Assembly: GCA_944389105.1 (NCBI GenBank)
Contig: CALXLD010000042.1
Location: 1 to 64,000 of the forward strand
Length of the DNA stretch: 64,000 nucleotides
Direction of reading: 5' to 3'
DNA from: an uncultured Spirochaetaceae bacterium
GTDB taxonomy: Bacteria > Spirochaetota > Spirochaetia > Sphaerochaetales > Sphaerochaetaceae
A program made the position numbers and the translations under genes. Shown here in pieces: positions 51,198 through 60,248 of this stretch. The stretch's first letter is position 1, and each line of letters begins with the position of its first letter. The notes beneath the pieces are model-generated. The model searched no databases, had not been told where the DNA came from, and saw only the letters and a list, made by a program, of their open reading frames with translations.

Positions 51198-52230
51198 TCT
51201 TCTCAATCCATGGATAAAGGATCTTGTTCCATATAGTTCTGCAAGGAGTGAATTTTCCGGAAAGGCGGAAATACTTCTGGATGCGAATGAGAGCTGGGAA
51301 GGTGGAAATGATGGTATAAACAGATATCCTGACCCTCTGGCAAAAGAACTACGCAGGGAAATAGAGCGTGTCATGGGAATCCCATATGAGATGAGCGCTA
51401 TAGGAAACGGCTCTGATGAAGTCATTGATATGCTTATCAGGATGTTCTGCTGCCCTGGCAGGGATTCAATAATGATTGAGCGGCCGACTTATGGTACATA
51501 TTCAGTTTTTGCCTCTACTTCCAATGTTTCTGTGATTGATGTGCCTTTGACTCCGGATCTTGATCTGGATGAGGAGGCGATGATGGAAGCGATAGTGCGG
51601 AAAAAGCCTAAAATTGTCTTCATATGCTCTCCTAATAATCCTACAGGCCGGGTTTATCCTCTGGAGAAGATAGTCCGCATTGCAGAGATCAATGAAGGAA
51701 TAACTGCCGTGGATGAGGCTTATGCTGATTTTGCATTGAACTTTGAATCTGCAATCAGCTATATAAAGAAAAATCCAAGGATAGTTGTCCTGCGTACATT
51801 CTCCAAGGCTTATGGAAAGGCTGGCGCAAGGCTTGGAATCCTGGTTTCCGATCCTGAGATACAGAAAGTATTCATGAAAGCCAAGCCTCCTTATAATGTC
51901 TCTAGCCCTGCAGAGAAAGCCGGTCTGGATGCATTATCTGAATATGATGAGGCAATGGAAAGAGTCCGGGAGACTATTGCAAGGAGGAATGAGCTGACAG
52001 CTTTTCTTCAGACACTTCCATATGTCGTCAGGGTTTTCCCTTCCGAGGCTAATTTCGTTCTTGTCCGGGTGTCAGATGCTGCAGCTCTTTATTCCTATCT
52101 TCTAGAAATGGGAATTGTTGTCAGAAATAGATCATCAGACCTTCTTCTTGAGAATACTCTGAGAATAACGATAGGTTCTGAGATGGAAATGGAGAAACTG
52201 AAGGAGGCTTTGAATGGCTGGAATGGATAA
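51187..52230 (+). CDS. hisC: Histidinol-phosphate aminotransferase
   Basis: A 347-aa class I/II PLP aminotransferase. Motifs: LLDANESWEGG near residue 28, NGSDEVIDMLIRMFC, ICSPNNPTGRVYP (about 138-150), DEAYADF (about 176) and the PLP Lys in VLRTFSKAYGKAGARLG (about 205). It transfers an amino group to imidazole acetol phosphate. It overlaps hisD by 11 nt and hisB by 17 nt, so the genes are tightly coupled. Confidence 0.95.
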   Translation: MIDNLLNPWIKDLVPYSSARSEFSGKAEILLDANESWEGGNDGINRYPDPLAKELRREIERVMGIPYEMSAIGNGSDEVIDMLIRMFCCPGRDSIMIERPTYGTYSVFASTSNVSVIDVPLTPDLDLDEEAMMEAIVRKKPKIVFICSPNNPTGRVYPLEKIVRIAEINEGITAVDEAYADFALNFESAISYIKKNPRIVVLRTFSKAYGKAGARLGILVSDPEIQKVFMKAKPPYNVSSPAEKAGLDALSEYDEAMERVRETIARRNELTAFLQTLPYVVRVFPSEANFVLVRVSDAAALYSYLLEMGIVVRNRSSDLLLENTLRITIGSEMEMEKLKEALNGWNG

Positions 52231-53350
52231 GAAGAAGGTCCTTTTCATTGATCGGGATGGTGTGATCGTGAAGGAGCGCCAGGTTGATACCTATGAAAGC
52301 ATTGAGTATATCCCGCATGTTTTTGAAGCACTCCGGGAGATATCCAGAAAGACGGATTATCTTCTTGTTATGGTATCGAACCAGGATGGTGTGGGTACAT
52401 CAGCTTTCACTTATGAAGGCTTCCAGGGCCCCGCGGACCGTATATTCTCGACATTGCGCGGAGAAGGAATCGTATTCGATGAGATAAATATCGATTTATC
52501 TTTTCCAGAAGACAATCTTCCTACAAGAAAGCCCCTTACCGGAATGATAGACCGATACAGATCCGCTGAATATGATATGTCTTCATCTTTCATGGTCGGG
52601 GACAGGCTTACTGATATGATGCTTGCAGAAAGCATGGGGTGCCGCGGCTTTCTTCTCAATGCTGATGAGCTTGAGGTTCCTGATGAACTTGTCAGCACTG
52701 TAGCAATGAAGACGGGTTCCTGGCTTGATATAGCGGGGTATCTCATTCCAGATGGGACTCTTCCGCACAGAACAGCTGCTGTTGTAAGGAATACAAAAGA
52801 GACGGAGATTTCCCTTTCTGTAGATATTGATGGGACTGGAGAGGGAAGGATAGAGACTTCTCTTGGCTTTTTTAACCATATGCTGGATCAGGTTGTGCGT
52901 CATTCCCGTTTTGATATCGCCGGTAATGTGAAAGGCGACCTTTTCGTAGATGAGCATCATAGCGTCGAAGATACCGCACTTGTTTTAGGAGAGGCTGTCA
53001 GGAAAGCTCTCGGCGATAAAAGAGGAATAGAAAGATATGGTTATGAGATTGTGATGATGGATGATACAGTGGCAACTGCAGCAATTGATTTCTCAGGCCG
53101 CCCTGAATTCATCTGGGATGTCAGGTTCTCAATGGAATATATCGGAGAGTTTCCTTCCGAGCTTATCAGGCATTTCTTCCGGTCTTTCTCTTCTTCGGCC
53201 TGCTGTAATCTCTATCTTTCTGCAACAGAGGGAGGAAACAGCCATCATACTGCAGAGGCTGTTTTCAAGGCATTTGCACGCGCAATGCGGAAAGCTGTAA
53301 GGAGAATCCCCGGGGACACAAGGGTGCAGAGCACAAAGGGTGTATTATGA
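52214..53350 (+). CDS. hisB: Bifunctional histidinol-phosphatase / imidazoleglycerol-phosphate dehydratase
   Basis: A 378-aa fusion. Residues about 1-165 form a HAD-type histidinol-phosphatase (LFIDRDGVIVKERQ; MVSNQDGVGTSAF; FMVGDRLTDMMLAESMG). Residues about 190-378 form the IGP dehydratase with the manganese motifs FFNHMLDQVVRHS, DEHHSVEDTALVLGEA, HFFRSFSSSA and NSHHTAEAVFKAFARAM. This fusion is known from gamma-proteobacteria, Campylobacter and Bacteroidetes. Its presence here is one sign that the operon may have been acquired. A second possible start lies 9 nt downstream. Confidence 0.96.
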   Translation: MAGMDKKKVLFIDRDGVIVKERQVDTYESIEYIPHVFEALREISRKTDYLLVMVSNQDGVGTSAFTYEGFQGPADRIFSTLRGEGIVFDEINIDLSFPEDNLPTRKPLTGMIDRYRSAEYDMSSSFMVGDRLTDMMLAESMGCRGFLLNADELEVPDELVSTVAMKTGSWLDIAGYLIPDGTLPHRTAAVVRNTKETEISLSVDIDGTGEGRIETSLGFFNHMLDQVVRHSRFDIAGNVKGDLFVDEHHSVEDTALVLGEAVRKALGDKRGIERYGYEIVMMDDTVATAAIDFSGRPEFIWDVRFSMEYIGEFPSELIRHFFRSFSSSACCNLYLSATEGGNSHHTAEAVFKAFARAMRKAVRRIPGDTRVQSTKGVL

Positions 53351-53937
53351 TAGCCGTAATCAAATACAATGCTGGTAATATTCTTTCTGTGATGAACGCG
53401 CTTTCAAGACTTGGGAAGGAGGCAGTCCTTACCGATGACCCAGAGATTATAAGCAGTGCTGATAAAGTGATTTTCCCGGGAGTCGGGGAAGCCTCTTCTG
53501 CAATGCGTTATCTTAATGAGAGAGGATTGAGCACTGTTATAAGATCTCTGAAGCAGCCTTTCCTTGGAATATGCCTTGGAATGCAGCTGATGTGCGCCTC
53601 TTCTGAAGAAGGTGATACCGAATGTCTCGGCATCTTTCCTTCTGAGATTATCCAGTTCCGAAGAGGTGCAGGATGGAAAGTTCCCCATATGGGCTGGAAT
53701 ACGCTGGAAAACATATCCGGGCCTCTTTATAAGGATACCAAGGAAATGGAGTATGTCTATTTTGTCCATTCCTATTACGCTCCGCTTTCAGAATACACCT
53801 CAGCGGAGACTGAATATGCTGGCGTAAGGTTCTCGGCTTCTCTCTCCAAGGATAATTTCCATGGTATGCAGTTCCATCCTGAGAAGAGCGGAGATGCTGG
53901 AGAACGTATGCTCAGATGTTTTCTGGAGGATTTATGA
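53347..53937 (+). CDS. hisH: Imidazole glycerol phosphate synthase glutaminase subunit
   Basis: A 196-aa class I glutamine amidotransferase. The nucleophile Cys is in FLGICLGMQLM (about residue 79), and the catalytic His/Glu are in GMQFHPEKSGDAGERML (about 176-179). The oxyanion region VIFPGVGEASSAM is present. It feeds ammonia to HisF to close the imidazole ring and release AICAR. It overlaps hisB and hisA by 4 nt each. Confidence 0.96.
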   Translation: MIAVIKYNAGNILSVMNALSRLGKEAVLTDDPEIISSADKVIFPGVGEASSAMRYLNERGLSTVIRSLKQPFLGICLGMQLMCASSEEGDTECLGIFPSEIIQFRRGAGWKVPHMGWNTLENISGPLYKDTKEMEYVYFVHSYYAPLSEYTSAETEYAGVRFSASLSKDNFHGMQFHPEKSGDAGERMLRCFLEDL

Positions 53938-54647
53938 TAGTCATTCCTGCTATTGATATCATAGACGGACGTCCTGTAAGACTTTCAGAGGGGGATTATT
54001 CTCGTCTGACTTCATATTCTCTCACAGCACTTGAGGCTGCAAGAAAATTTGAAGATGGCGGTCTGTCCCGGCTTCACCTTGTGGATCTGGATGCTGCCAG
54101 AGGAAGCGGAAACAATCTTGCTGTTCTTGAAACAATAGCTTCAAAGACAAGCCTTTCTGTTGATTTTGGTGGTGGTATACGTTCCGAGGAGTCTGTCCAT
54201 AGTGCTTTTGATGCCGGTGCAAGCTATGTGAATGTTGGCTCAGCTGCGGTGAAGAATCCTATGGATGTCTGCAGATGGAATGAGCTTTATCCTGGGCGGA
54301 TCATTCTATCATCCGATGCCAGAGATGGCCGTATTGCAGTATCTGGATGGATGGAGAATACAGATCTGGAGATTATTCCTTTTATAAGGAAATTCCTTGC
54401 AAATGGAATAAAGACAGCAGTCGTTACAGATATATCTAAGGATGGTATGCTTTCCGGACCATCATTTGCTTTGTATGAGAGGCTATCTTCGGAACTTCCT
54501 GAATTGAATCTTATAGCTTCTGGTGGTGTTTCTTCGCTTTCTGATCTTGTCGCGCTGCGCTCTGCTGGCATTTATGGTGCTATTGTAGGGAAGGCTTACT
54601 ATGAGGGGAGAATTTCGATAAAGGAGATGAAGGAGGCTGAATGTTAG
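53934..54647 (+). CDS. hisA: ProFAR isomerase
   Basis: A 237-aa TIM-barrel isomerase. The half-barrel repeats are seen: [19 protein letters not shown] near the start (catalytic Asp), [13 protein letters not shown] and [13 protein letters not shown] (second Asp), then [11 protein letters not shown]. It opens the ribose of ProFAR to make PRFAR for HisF. The ATG at 53934 overlaps the hisH stop; the frame from 53916 would extend into hisH. It overlaps hisF by 7 nt. Confidence 0.95.
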   Translation: MIVIPAIDIIDGRPVRLSEGDYSRLTSYSLTALEAARKFEDGGLSRLHLVDLDAARGSGNNLAVLETIASKTSLSVDFGGGIRSEESVHSAFDAGASYVNVGSAAVKNPMDVCRWNELYPGRIILSSDARDGRIAVSGWMENTDLEIIPFIRKFLANGIKTAVVTDISKDGMLSGPSFALYERLSSELPELNLIASGGVSSLSDLVALRSAGIYGAIVGKAYYEGRISIKEMKEAEC

Positions 54648-55402
54648 CAAAGCGGATAATCCCATGTCTTGATGTGAAGGATGGCAGGACTGTAAAGGGC
54701 GTGAATTTCGTCCAGCTAAGGGATGCGGGTTCAGCTCTTGAGCTTGCTGAGTTCTATTCTTCCCAAGGGGCTGATGAGCTTGTGTTCCTCGATATAACAG
54801 CAACAATTGAAAACAGGGGAACGATGACTGATCTGGTCCGTTCTGTTGCCAGGCGTATCTCAATTCCTTTTACAGTTGGCGGAGGGATAAGGACTGAAGA
54901 TGATGTGGAGAGGATGCTCAGCGCTGGAGCGGATAAGATATCAGTGAACTCTGCAGCAGCCAGAAATCCTGGACTCCTGAATACATTGGCTTCAAGATTC
55001 GGAAGCCAGTGTGTCGTGCTTGCTCTTGATGCCAGATCCAATCCTCTTTTCCCCTCTGGATATGAAGCTGTTCTTGATGGCGGCCGTACTCCTTCTGGCC
55101 TGGATGCCCTTTCATGGGCGAGGGAAGCCTGTGATAGAGGAGCTGGGGAAATACTTCTGACATCTATGGATAAGGATGGTACGAAGGATGGCTTTGCTGT
55201 TGACTTAACCCGGATAATCAGCAGTAATATTGATATTCCCGTTATAGCCAGTGGTGGCGCTGGGAAGATGGAAGATTTTAGGACGGTTTTTGAAGATGGA
55301 ATGGCGGATGCCGCTCTTGCTGCATCGGTTTTTCATTTCCATGAGATAGACATTCCGGAACTTAAATGCTATCTCAGGCAGTCCGGTATTCCTGTCAGAT
55401 GA
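54641..55402 (+). CDS. hisF: Imidazole glycerol phosphate synthase cyclase subunit
   Basis: A 253-aa TIM-barrel related to HisA. Catalytic residues lie in [17 protein letters not shown] (first Asp, about 11) and [13 protein letters not shown] (second Asp, about 175). [25 protein letters not shown] holds the phosphate loop, and [11 protein letters not shown] follows. It forms the synthase with HisH. It overlaps hisA by 7 nt and is 10 nt before hisI. Confidence 0.97.
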   Translation: MLAKRIIPCLDVKDGRTVKGVNFVQLRDAGSALELAEFYSSQGADELVFLDITATIENRGTMTDLVRSVARRISIPFTVGGGIRTEDDVERMLSAGADKISVNSAAARNPGLLNTLASRFGSQCVVLALDARSNPLFPSGYEAVLDGGRTPSGLDALSWAREACDRGAGEILLTSMDKDGTKDGFAVDLTRIISSNIDIPVIASGGAGKMEDFRTVFEDGMADAALAASVFHFHEIDIPELKCYLRQSGIPVR

Positions 55403-55412
55403 GGGGATTGTT

Positions 55413-56021
55413 ATGACTATAGATTTTGAGAAAGGCGGTGGACTTGTTCCTGCGGTTGTCCAGGATGCTGTTACCAGAAAAGTCCTGATGCTGGGATATA
55501 TGAACGAGGAAGCCTATAAGCTGACTCTTGACCGTGGCCTTGTTACCTTCTATTCAAGGTCCCGGGGACGGATCTGGACAAAAGGGGAGACTAGCGGGAA
55601 TTTCCTTCAGGTCAGGGAGATCCTTGCTGATTGTGATGGCGATACGCTTCTTGTAAAGGCAATCCCTTCCGGTCCTGTGTGTCATACGGGTTCTGATACA
55701 TGCTTCGGTGAGGAGAATCAGCCGACAGAAGTTTCTTCTCCTGAGTTTCTTTTCTATCTTGAGTCTGTAATCCATGACAGAATGACAAACCCTGTAGAGG
55801 GCTCTTATACAAATCATCTTTTCTCAAGAGGTCTTAACAGGATTGCCCAGAAGGTCGGGGAGGAAGCTGTGGAACTTGTCATTGCCTCCAAAGATGATGA
55901 TAAGGATCTGTTCCTTGGTGAAGGGGCTGATCTGATGTATCACTTCCTTGTTCTTCTTGCTCAGAAAGGCTGTTCGCTATCTGAAGTTATTGATGTTCTG
56001 AAGGAGAGACATTCCCGCTGA
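55413..56021 (+). CDS. hisI: Bifunctional phosphoribosyl-AMP cyclohydrolase / phosphoribosyl-ATP pyrophosphatase
   Basis: A 202-aa HisIE fusion. The cyclohydrolase domain (about 1-105) has LMLGYMNEEAYKLTL, FYSRSRGRIWTKGETSGN and the metal Cys residues in DCDGDTLLV and GPVCHTGSDTCF. The pyrophosphatase domain (about 113-202) has NPVEGSYTNHLF and RIAQKVGEEAVELVIASK. It carries out the second and third steps of the pathway. The pathway is then complete in this operon. The next gene starts in its last base (TGATG). Confidence 0.96.
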   Translation: MTIDFEKGGGLVPAVVQDAVTRKVLMLGYMNEEAYKLTLDRGLVTFYSRSRGRIWTKGETSGNFLQVREILADCDGDTLLVKAIPSGPVCHTGSDTCFGEENQPTEVSSPEFLFYLESVIHDRMTNPVEGSYTNHLFSRGLNRIAQKVGEEAVELVIASKDDDKDLFLGEGADLMYHFLVLLAQKGCSLSEVIDVLKERHSR

Positions 56022-56617
56022 TGTCTTTTCTTGATGTTGCTTCAGAGTTTCTGGAGGCAGAGGAGATAGAAGAGGAAGGAACTTTTTACGATGGAAGGAA
56101 TTTTGAGGGTGTTACCATACGCTCATCATCTTTCCGTTCAGTTTCGTTTTCATCGGCTTCATTTCTCAATGCTTCGATATCTGATACAGTTTTTGAATCC
56201 TGTGATTTTTCCAATGCTGATTTCTCATCATCTTCAATGCATAGGGTATCTTTCCGTGAGTGCCGGCTTACAGGGGCCGTGTTCCTTTCTTCGAGGCTGA
56301 AACATCTGGAGATAATAAATTCAGCATCACGTTATTCATCTTTCGATAATGCATATATCGATGATTGCCATTTCTCCGATTCGGATTTCCCTGATTCCTC
56401 TTTCTCCGGAATCCGGCATAAAGCATTCTCAATTACATCATGTAATTTGGCAGGGTGTATCTTCCGTGGAACTTCCCTTCAGAACTTATGCCTTTCGAAT
56501 TCAAAAGTCGGGAGGACTTCTTTCTCTGAAAATCTGAGGGAATTGCGTGGCGCGAATCTTGATCTCGAACAGTCACTGGATATAATACGCTCACTTGGTG
56601 TTAATATTATTCCTTAA
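56021..56617 (+). CDS. Pentapeptide-repeat-like protein at the end of the his operon
   Basis: A 198-aa protein with about 20 imperfect A(D/N)LxX-type five-residue repeats from residue about 25 to 185, dominated by SF/SS variants (FRSVSFSSASFLNASISDTVFESCDFSNADF-type). It should fold as a right-handed quadrilateral beta helix. There is no signal peptide. Role unknown; some relatives mimic DNA and protect gyrase. Its ATG overlaps the hisI stop, so it is translated with the his genes. Codon choice is a little more A/T-rich than the his genes. Confidence 0.75.
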   Translation: MSFLDVASEFLEAEEIEEEGTFYDGRNFEGVTIRSSSFRSVSFSSASFLNASISDTVFESCDFSNADFSSSSMHRVSFRECRLTGAVFLSSRLKHLEIINSASRYSSFDNAYIDDCHFSDSDFPDSSFSGIRHKAFSITSCNLAGCIFRGTSLQNLCLSNSKVGRTSFSENLRELRGANLDLEQSLDIIRSLGVNIIP

Positions 56618-56624
56618 TAATATT
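56603..56624 (+). other. A/T-only hairpin overlapping the 3' end of the pentapeptide gene
   Basis: AATATTATT, loop CCTT, AATAATATT: a perfect 9-bp stem of A-T pairs spanning the stop codon, followed by CCTAATTAGG, a second small palindrome. No T-run follows. It may mark the end of the his transcript but is too weak to call a terminator. Confidence 0.4.
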
Positions 56625-56737
56625 CCTAATTAGGTATTAATTGTATCTATAAATATTATACAGCTCCTTGTTGTTTACCGTGCTGTTAATGCTCTTGCAT
56701 GGTGAGGCATGGTACTGAAAATCACAATCCGGATGGG

Positions 56738-56953
56738 TTATGATGTTGTTCTATGCATAGTCCATTTAAGTTCCAAAGAAGCATACGTCTCTGAAAGTGT
56801 TTGAGGACGAATCTTCCGATTATTGTACTCCAGCTTCGCGTTAGAGCCAGAATTTATTGAGAGATTACCTTTGCACTTCCATTTTAGGTCCAACGTTATG
56901 TTATAATCCCGATGCGTGTAGCCCTTCTTCTGTGTTTCAGGATTTGCTTGGTT
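56738..56953 (-). other. Possible coding remnant, unassigned
   Basis: A stop-free frame of 71 codons without an ATG, bounded by TGA and TAA, reading QKKGYTHRDYNITLDLKW ... NNRKIRPQTLSETYASLELK. It has a protein-like composition and could be the end of a transposase or other gene, but I cannot name a family. The remainder of 56640-57056 shows nothing else but a hairpin (AGCAAC-CGGA / TCCG-GTTGCT, 56984-57010). Confidence 0.25.
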
Positions 56954-57056
56954 TCATGATGAAATGGATGTATTCATTGCAATAGCAACCCGGATTATCT
57001 CCGAGTTGCTATTATGCTTCCACAATTAAAATGTGTACATTTAATCTTAGAAATAA

Positions 57057-58355
57057 TTATTCCTTCCAAAGAATGTGCAAAGGATTGAACCTATGTGATT
57101 CAGAACCTGATCCAACAATATCCCAATCCTCTGGCCAGTTCTGTCCATCTGGTACAGCAAAGTGTTCGAAAGGCTCTGTTACGATTCCGGGTTTTTCAAT
57201 ACACATAAAATTCAGCGTGTTGTTTTCTCCGAACCGGCTTACGAAATTATCATTTGAACTATCTGTACCAAATTCTACGCTGTCCGTATCTAGGTTCAAT
57301 GTAAAGTTTTCCGCAACACCTTCAAAAGCCCAAGGTAGTAAAATAACAGGTCTGCTAATCGTTATTTCTTTAATACTGGTATACTGAAAAGCATCTGCAT
57401 TAATAGTTATTTTTGAATTGGATTCTTCAAATTGAACAGACGAAAGCTCAGAATCTTTAAATGCATAAGCTCTAATCTCTTCTGTCTCTGCTGGGATGGT
57501 TATTGATGTGAGTCCCGTATTTTCAAAAGAAAATGAGCCTATTGTGTTTGGACCATCCCCAGCAAATACTACTGATGTGAGATGTACAGCATTTCTGAAG
57601 GCGTAAGAACGAATAGTATCTACTCCACCATTGAAAGTTACAGCAGTTATATCTGTATTTGCGAAGCAAGAAAAACCTATTTTCTCAAGAGTGGAAGGAA
57701 GAATAAGTTCTCCTTGAAGAGTTGATCCTTCAAAAGCACTGTCTCCAATCTCTTTGATGCCTTCTGGAATAGTCAATGATTGGAGGCTTTTGTTATTGCT
57801 GAAGACATATCCTCCGATTTTTGTTACAGGAATCCCATTGATCTCACTTGGAATTACAATATTCTGTACAGTGGATTCTACGCCAGAAGAATAAATTGCA
57901 TATCCGCCAGTCTCTTCATCAATTTCTGCTTTGGTACCTTCAGGGAGGGATTCATCTTCAGTAATTTCACCAGTGGATGCGAAGAACGCGTAGATGTTTG
58001 TATTGGCAGTTATCTGCGAGGTGAAGTCAAAAGCTGTGTAAATATCACTATTTGTACTCCAACCTATGAATTGCCAACCGTCTTCGACTGCCGGTGCTGC
58101 TGGTTCTGCAATTATGGAATCTTTTTCAACAAACATTGCTGAAGGTAGTGTTGCTCCTGATGGCTGTGATTCCTGATTGCTCATTAAAAATGTTACTGTG
58201 TATGTTGTTGTCTGATTATACGGAGGGAAAAGCATCCAAGGTGGAATTGATGTGTTATTCCTGCAGGAAACAAGGATAACAGACAGAGCGCATATCAGTA
58301 GGAGGATTCTACCTCCCCCTCGTAAAGTCTTTGAAGATCTAGATTTAATTGTCAT
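57057..58355 (-). CDS. BspA-like leucine-rich-repeat surface lipoprotein
   Basis: A 432-aa lipoprotein. The lipobox is LSVILVSC (Cys about 31). Residues about 50-130 contain an InlB/Flg_new-type beta module (TVTFLMSNQESQPSGATLP ... DGWQFIGWSTNSD). About seven LRR_5 (BspA) repeats run from about 165 to 360: ITKIGGYVFSNNKSLQSLTIPEGIKEIGDSAF-type units. Such proteins mediate adhesion in oral treponemes and gut anaerobes. TATAGT about 27 nt before the ATG and a G-run before the start suggest a normal leader. A possible phase-variable or exchangeable surface antigen. Confidence 0.88.
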   Translation of the reverse strand: MTIKSRSSKTLRGGGRILLLICALSVILVSCRNNTSIPPWMLFPPYNQTTTYTVTFLMSNQESQPSGATLPSAMFVEKDSIIAEPAAPAVEDGWQFIGWSTNSDIYTAFDFTSQITANTNIYAFFASTGEITEDESLPEGTKAEIDEETGGYAIYSSGVESTVQNIVIPSEINGIPVTKIGGYVFSNNKSLQSLTIPEGIKEIGDSAFEGSTLQGELILPSTLEKIGFSCFANTDITAVTFNGGVDTIRSYAFRNAVHLTSVVFAGDGPNTIGSFSFENTGLTSITIPAETEEIRAYAFKDSELSSVQFEESNSKITINADAFQYTSIKEITISRPVILLPWAFEGVAENFTLNLDTDSVEFGTDSSNDNFVSRFGENNTLNFMCIEKPGIVTEPFEHFAVPDGQNWPEDWDIVGSGSESHRFNPLHILWKE

Positions 58356-58760
58356 AAAACCCCCATAAGTGTACTATATTTCAGAACATAATGATTTTCA
58401 ATCATAAATAATATGATTTCGTGATTTATAGATGTTAATCAGGAGTTTTTAAATGCAACGTCTGCTATGCGTGGGGTTCTGTACTTGATGACTTCCATTA
58501 ACTCAGATTTACTTCTCGATACCTTAAATTGGTCAAAAGTAATTTCGAAATTGATGATGTTATTACTTTATATTTATTCACATGTATGGAGGCTGGATGC
58601 AAACCTCGTAGTCAGAAGAACGAAATCACGGTTTTCTGATTACTGTACAGATAATGGACCACTTATTATTGAATAGATTCAGTGATACCAATTCTCAATT
58701 AAAGTTCGTTGATTTTATTCATAACTTTGTTAACCTATAAACAGCAAATAGAGGAAAAAT
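58356..58760. other. Intergenic stretch without a recognised gene
   Basis: About 400 A+T-rich nt between two lipoprotein genes. A 69-codon frame (58467-58676) ends in DYCTDNGPLIIE, recalling the DDE-transposase TDNG motif, but the rest does not support it. AGAGG lies before the downstream ATG. Nothing else was seen. Confidence 0.4.
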
Positions 58761-59930
58761 ATGAGATATCCCAAATATATCCTGATGTGTGCAGTGATTA
58801 TTTCGGTATTGTTTGTAGCTTCATCATGTTGTAAACATGAATGGGTAGAAGCAACCTGTACAGAGCCTAAAACATGTAGCAAGTGTGGAAAAACAGAAGG
58901 AGCTGCTTTAGGGCATAATATTGACTATAAATCTGGACAGATAATTACAGAGTCAACCTGTACAGAGCCAGGGGTAGTTGTTTATAGCTGCTTACGCTGC
59001 AATGCAAATATAGAGGAAGTTATAGAACCTCTTGGTCATAGTTTCAGTATTGCAGGAACAATTAGGGAAGCTACGTGCACAAATGTTGGAATCCAAGAAT
59101 TTCAGTGCAATAGGTGTGGTTATGAAGAGCAAAGAGGGATTCCAAAGAGGGAGCACATATATGTCGATGGGATATGTTCAGTCTGTGGAAACTTTGAAGA
59201 AATCGATCTTTATATGTCCTTATCAGAAACGAGGACGGCTGAATCAATTCGGTATCTTTCGGATCGTTCAATACAGGAGGATGAAGGGCATTATACATTA
59301 TTGTTTGGGCTAGAGAATGCTTCAGAAGAGAAAGTTGCTGTACCTGCTATTATAGATATACGAATTGTTAATGACGATGGTAAGGAAGTATACAGAAGCC
59401 GCAGAGAACTATCTGAATATGATTTTGGAACATGGTCAAATAGGATTTCTGGCTCCAGATTGCTTGCTTCAGTTGAGATAGATTTCGATGCCATAAAAGG
59501 AGGAACAACATCAGACGGAACGATTTTTTTCACGATATTTAATCCTGGATATTTTTCTTTTAGTGAAAGCGAACTTAGCTTATATGATTTACCATATGGC
59601 TTAGACAGCGATGAGATAATCACGGTTAATCCATATGAATTTTATGCGGATATGGATAATGAAATTAGATTTAAGAACCTGTATTCAGATAAGTGGCTTG
59701 AAATGCAGGTGCGAGTAGAGTCAGTCTATTCTGATTATGATGACTCGTATTATATATATGCTTCAGATTATAATTATTTAACTTATGAAGGATATTACCT
59801 GAACATATATCCTGATACAGAAAAGGTTTCAGAAACACAGCTAGCTAATCTACGCACAGGACAATACATCACGATAAAAGGTTTCTTAGGAGATGGAAGA
59901 ATCAGGGGGGCCGAGATAATCAAGCAGTAG
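58761..59930 (+). CDS. Lipoprotein with Cys-rich repeats and OB-fold-like C-terminus
   Basis: A 389-aa protein with a signal peptide and lipobox (VASSCC, Cys about 23 or 24). Residues about 25-150 hold four units with paired CxxC motifs: HEWVEATCTEPKTCSKCGKTEG, STCTEPGVVVYSCLRCNAN, ATCTNVGIQEFQCNRCGY and DGICSVCGNF. These units are frequent in gut Firmicutes surface proteins. A beta-rich middle follows, and the last about 90 residues resemble the tRNA_anti-like OB fold (WLEMQVRVESVY ... QYITIKGFLGDGRIRGAEII). The role is unknown. AGAGG precedes the ATG. Confidence 0.75.
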   Translation: MRYPKYILMCAVIISVLFVASSCCKHEWVEATCTEPKTCSKCGKTEGAALGHNIDYKSGQIITESTCTEPGVVVYSCLRCNANIEEVIEPLGHSFSIAGTIREATCTNVGIQEFQCNRCGYEEQRGIPKREHIYVDGICSVCGNFEEIDLYMSLSETRTAESIRYLSDRSIQEDEGHYTLLFGLENASEEKVAVPAIIDIRIVNDDGKEVYRSRRELSEYDFGTWSNRISGSRLLASVEIDFDAIKGGTTSDGTIFFTIFNPGYFSFSESELSLYDLPYGLDSDEIITVNPYEFYADMDNEIRFKNLYSDKWLEMQVRVESVYSDYDDSYYIYASDYNYLTYEGYYLNIYPDTEKVSETQLANLRTGQYITIKGFLGDGRIRGAEIIKQ

Positions 59931-59935
59931 ATATT

Positions 59936-60079
59936 CACCTTGGTGCATCTATCTTTTTTCGAGCCATCATTTGCCTCATCAAAGAACCATATCGATTATC
60001 GCATGGATATCCTTTCTGTCGGTTCCGGGCTTATCGTGCATATTCTCTATAATCTCAGCTTTAGTCGGTTTATGTTCAT
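59936..60079 (-). pseudogene. Broken HU-family gene fragment
   Basis: Minus strand encodes KPTKAEIIENMHDKPG then TDRKDIHAIIDMV, about half identical to the N-terminal helices of the HU protein at 24.8 kb (KLTKAAIIESLHAKLG...). The frame then hits two stops, but one base further on it continues FDEANDGSKKDR, matching FEEIKDGLKDNR of HU. The beta-arm part is gone and no start codon is in frame. An upstream hydrophobic stretch is joined to it in an 80-codon frame (59979-60221), probably by chance. Confidence 0.7.
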
Positions 60080-60248
60080 GTGCAAAACTTTCATGAAAAA
60101 ATTTTTCTATTCTTATTGCCACTGTTAGGGCCGGGACCAAAACACCAACCGAGGACAAGACGAAAAACCAAATCTGCGCTGAAACCAATAACCAGGCCAT
60201 CAGAAAAACAAAGAAGGTCATTTCTCAGGCTATCAATAATCCTTAGGC

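Noticed and set aside
56984-57010. Hairpin AGCAAC-CGGA/TCCG-GTTGCT as terminator of the BspA-like gene
   Set aside because: Stem is good but neither strand has a following T-run; left as an unexplained hairpin.
58467-58676. 69-codon frame ending in TDNGPLIIE as a transposase remnant
   Set aside because: Only the TDNG tetrapeptide fits; no other DDE-core sequence precedes it, so chance is the simplest reading.
59979-60221. 80-aa membrane-anchored HU-like protein on the minus strand
   Set aside because: The HU part is frameshifted and lacks its beta arms; the hydrophobic part joined to it is probably accidental.
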